From contig CAJTPO010000001.1 in NCBI GenBank assembly GCA_910578115.1, positions 161,235 to 225,234 of the forward strand: a DNA stretch of 64,000 nucleotides. Direction: 5' to 3'. The position numbers and the translations under genes were made by a program. The notes under the pieces are model-generated. The model did no database searches, was not told the DNA's origin, and was given only the letters and a program-made list of their open reading frames with translations. The stretch comes from an uncultured Lachnospiraceae bacterium (GTDB taxonomy: Bacteria; Bacillota; Clostridia; Lachnospirales; Lachnospiraceae). Of the stretch, positions 62,560 to 64,000 are shown one piece after another (the stretch's first letter is position 1; each line of letters starts with the position of its first letter).

Positions 62560-63846
62560 ATGAAGGCATACAGAGAGATGAACAGAGAAGAACTTCTGTC
62601 TTTAAAAGAGGAACTGGATAAGCAGTTTGCAGATGCAAAGGGAAAAGGACTGAAACTGGACATGTCCAGAGGAAAGCCGGGTCTGGAGCAGCTGGATATG
62701 ACAATGGACATCATGGATGTTCTTGATTCTAAGACGGATATGAGAAATGAAGAAGGTGCTGATACGAGAAACTACGGTCTGATGACCGGTATCTCGGAGG
62801 CGAGACATTTGATGAGTGATATGATGGGCGGTATACCGGCAGAGAACGTGATCGTATACGGTAACTCCAGCCTTTCCATCATGTATGATACGATCTCGCG
62901 CTGTGTCACACATGGCGTGATGGGAAGTACACCCTGGTGTAAGCTGGATCATGTGAAATTCCTCTGTCCGGCTCCAGGCTATGACAGACATTTTGCGATC
63001 ACGGAGCTTTTCGGCATTGAGATGATCACGATTCCGATGACGCCGGCGGGACCGGATATGGATCTGGTAGAGAAGTATGTATCTGAGGACCCGGCAGTGA
63101 AGGGAATCTGGTGTGTGCCGAAATATTCCAATCCGCAGGGATATACCTATTCAGATAAAACGGTGAGAAGGTTTGCGGCGCTGAAACCGGCGGCGAAAGA
63201 TTTCCGTATTTACTGGGATAATGCCTATTCGATCCATGATTTATATGATGACAATAAGGATGAGCTTCTGGAGATTTTGAGCGAATGTGAAAAGGCCGGC
63301 AATCCGGATATGGTCTATGAGTTCAGCTCCTTATCCAAGGTTACATTCTCCGGAGCCGGTATTGCGGCTTTTGCATCCTCGAAGGCGAATGTGGAGGAGA
63401 CGAAGAAATTCATGTCGATCATGACCATTGGCTATGACAAGATCAACCAGCTACGCCATGTGAGATATTTTAAGAATGCAGAAGGATTAAAGGCGCATAT
63501 GCAGAAGCACGCTGCGATCCTGCGTCCGAAGTTTGAGGCTGTGCTCGGCATATTGGACAAGGAGCTTGGCGGGCTTGGCATCGGTGAGTGGACGAAGCCG
63601 CTCGGCGGTTACTTCATTTCCTTTGAGGCGATGGACTGCTGCGCGAAGGCGATCGTAGCAAAATGCAGGGAGGCGGGCGTCGTCATGACAGGAGCCGGCG
63701 CGACCTTCCCTTATGGCAAAGACCCGAAGGACAGCAATATCCGTATCGCTCCCACTTTCCCAAATGCACAGGAGCTGGAGGCAGCGGCTGAGCTGTTTGT
63801 ACTCTGCGTGAAGCTGGTCAGCGTGGAGAAACTGTTGGCAGCATAG
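62560..63846 (+). CDS. Aminotransferase class I/II, aspartate aminotransferase-like
   Basis: The 428-residue PLP enzyme starts MKAYREMNREELLSLKEELD. The PLP lysine is in SSLSKVTFSGAG, and the region YWDNAYSIHDLYDD matches the group of long aspartate aminotransferases (Asp_aminotransf, PF12897 type). The ATG at 62560 follows GGAATGGAG; the longer frame from 62266 overlaps rny and its terminator and was rejected. It probably interconverts aspartate and oxaloacetate. Confidence 0.9.
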   Translation: MKAYREMNREELLSLKEELDKQFADAKGKGLKLDMSRGKPGLEQLDMTMDIMDVLDSKTDMRNEEGADTRNYGLMTGISEARHLMSDMMGGIPAENVIVYGNSSLSIMYDTISRCVTHGVMGSTPWCKLDHVKFLCPAPGYDRHFAITELFGIEMITIPMTPAGPDMDLVEKYVSEDPAVKGIWCVPKYSNPQGYTYSDKTVRRFAALKPAAKDFRIYWDNAYSIHDLYDDNKDELLEILSECEKAGNPDMVYEFSSLSKVTFSGAGIAAFASSKANVEETKKFMSIMTIGYDKINQLRHVRYFKNAEGLKAHMQKHAAILRPKFEAVLGILDKELGGLGIGEWTKPLGGYFISFEAMDCCAKAIVAKCREAGVVMTGAGATFPYGKDPKDSNIRIAPTFPNAQELEAAAELFVLCVKLVSVEKLLAA

Positions 63847-64000
63847 AGTACAGGCACATTTAAAGGAACTATGTCTGCAGATGGAACCCGCTTTCACTTT
63901 GCAGGCTGAAAACGTATAATGAAAAAAGCAGGACGAACACAACAGGGTTCTTTCTGAACTTTGGGTATTTCATGAAAAAACAGGTGTTTCATATACCTGT

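Overview
The window looks like a chromosomal segment of an anaerobic, spore-forming Firmicute of the Lachnospiraceae (Clostridia). The inference rests on strong AGGAGG-type ribosome binding sites, the yicC-remA-gmk-rpoZ-rimO-pgsA-cinA order, an Spo0A effector domain, SpoVB-like and CotF-like spore proteins, rubrerythrin, several ferredoxin-type oxidoreductases, and glgC/glgD-type glycogen synthesis. No species can be named from the sequence alone.

Layout. 0-8 kb: the end of a YesM-type sensor kinase, a CUT1 sugar ABC transporter (two permeases and a binding lipoprotein), and GH30 and GH5 glycosidases, which together form a beta-glycan/oligosaccharide utilisation locus. 8-13 kb: an orphan Spo0A DNA-binding domain, glycogen synthase, a SpoVB-like flippase and two small CotF-like proteins. 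13-20.5 kb: divergent rqcH, then the housekeeping operon yicC to cinA behind a near-consensus promoter. 20.5-28.7 kb: an Asn/Tyr/Asp-rich membrane protein, an SOS-boxed yolD/Y-polymerase pair, a DUF362 ferredoxin protein, Xaa-Pro aminopeptidase, a Gfo/Idh/MocA oxidoreductase and rubrerythrin. 28.9-35 kb: an osmoprotectant-type ABC transporter with a LexA-like operator, then a second ABC operon ending in its probable winged-helix regulator. 35-43 kb: glgC-glgD, then hypB, a 926-residue Fe-S/FAD oxidoreductase, hypA and a DUF5692-like membrane protein. 43-46.3 kb: an AT-rich island with three overlapping or adjacent genes (DUF262, AAA ATPase, PtuB-like HNH nuclease), the best candidate here for an undescribed defence system. 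46.3-51.2 kb: a complete BceRS-BceAB-type module. 51-58 kb: a metallo-beta-lactamase-fold protein, GNAT, an orphan response regulator, an HPr-like protein lacking the active histidine, tRNA-Ala(CGC), DUF1905 and DUF2200 proteins, a ferredoxin-linked aldo/keto reductase and an MFS carrier. 58.7-63.9 kb: recA with two LexA-type boxes, recX, RNase Y and a PLP aminotransferase.

Recurring non-coding structure. A 35-bp palindromic element occurs three times (1252, 30367, 60552). Two different genes (5323 and 33992) carry multi-hairpin leaders flanked by near-duplicates of their own ribosome binding site. LexA-type sites (GAAC-N4-GTTY) mark recA, the Y-polymerase and, unexpectedly, the osmoprotectant transporter. 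All family names are my recognition of motifs; no database search was run.
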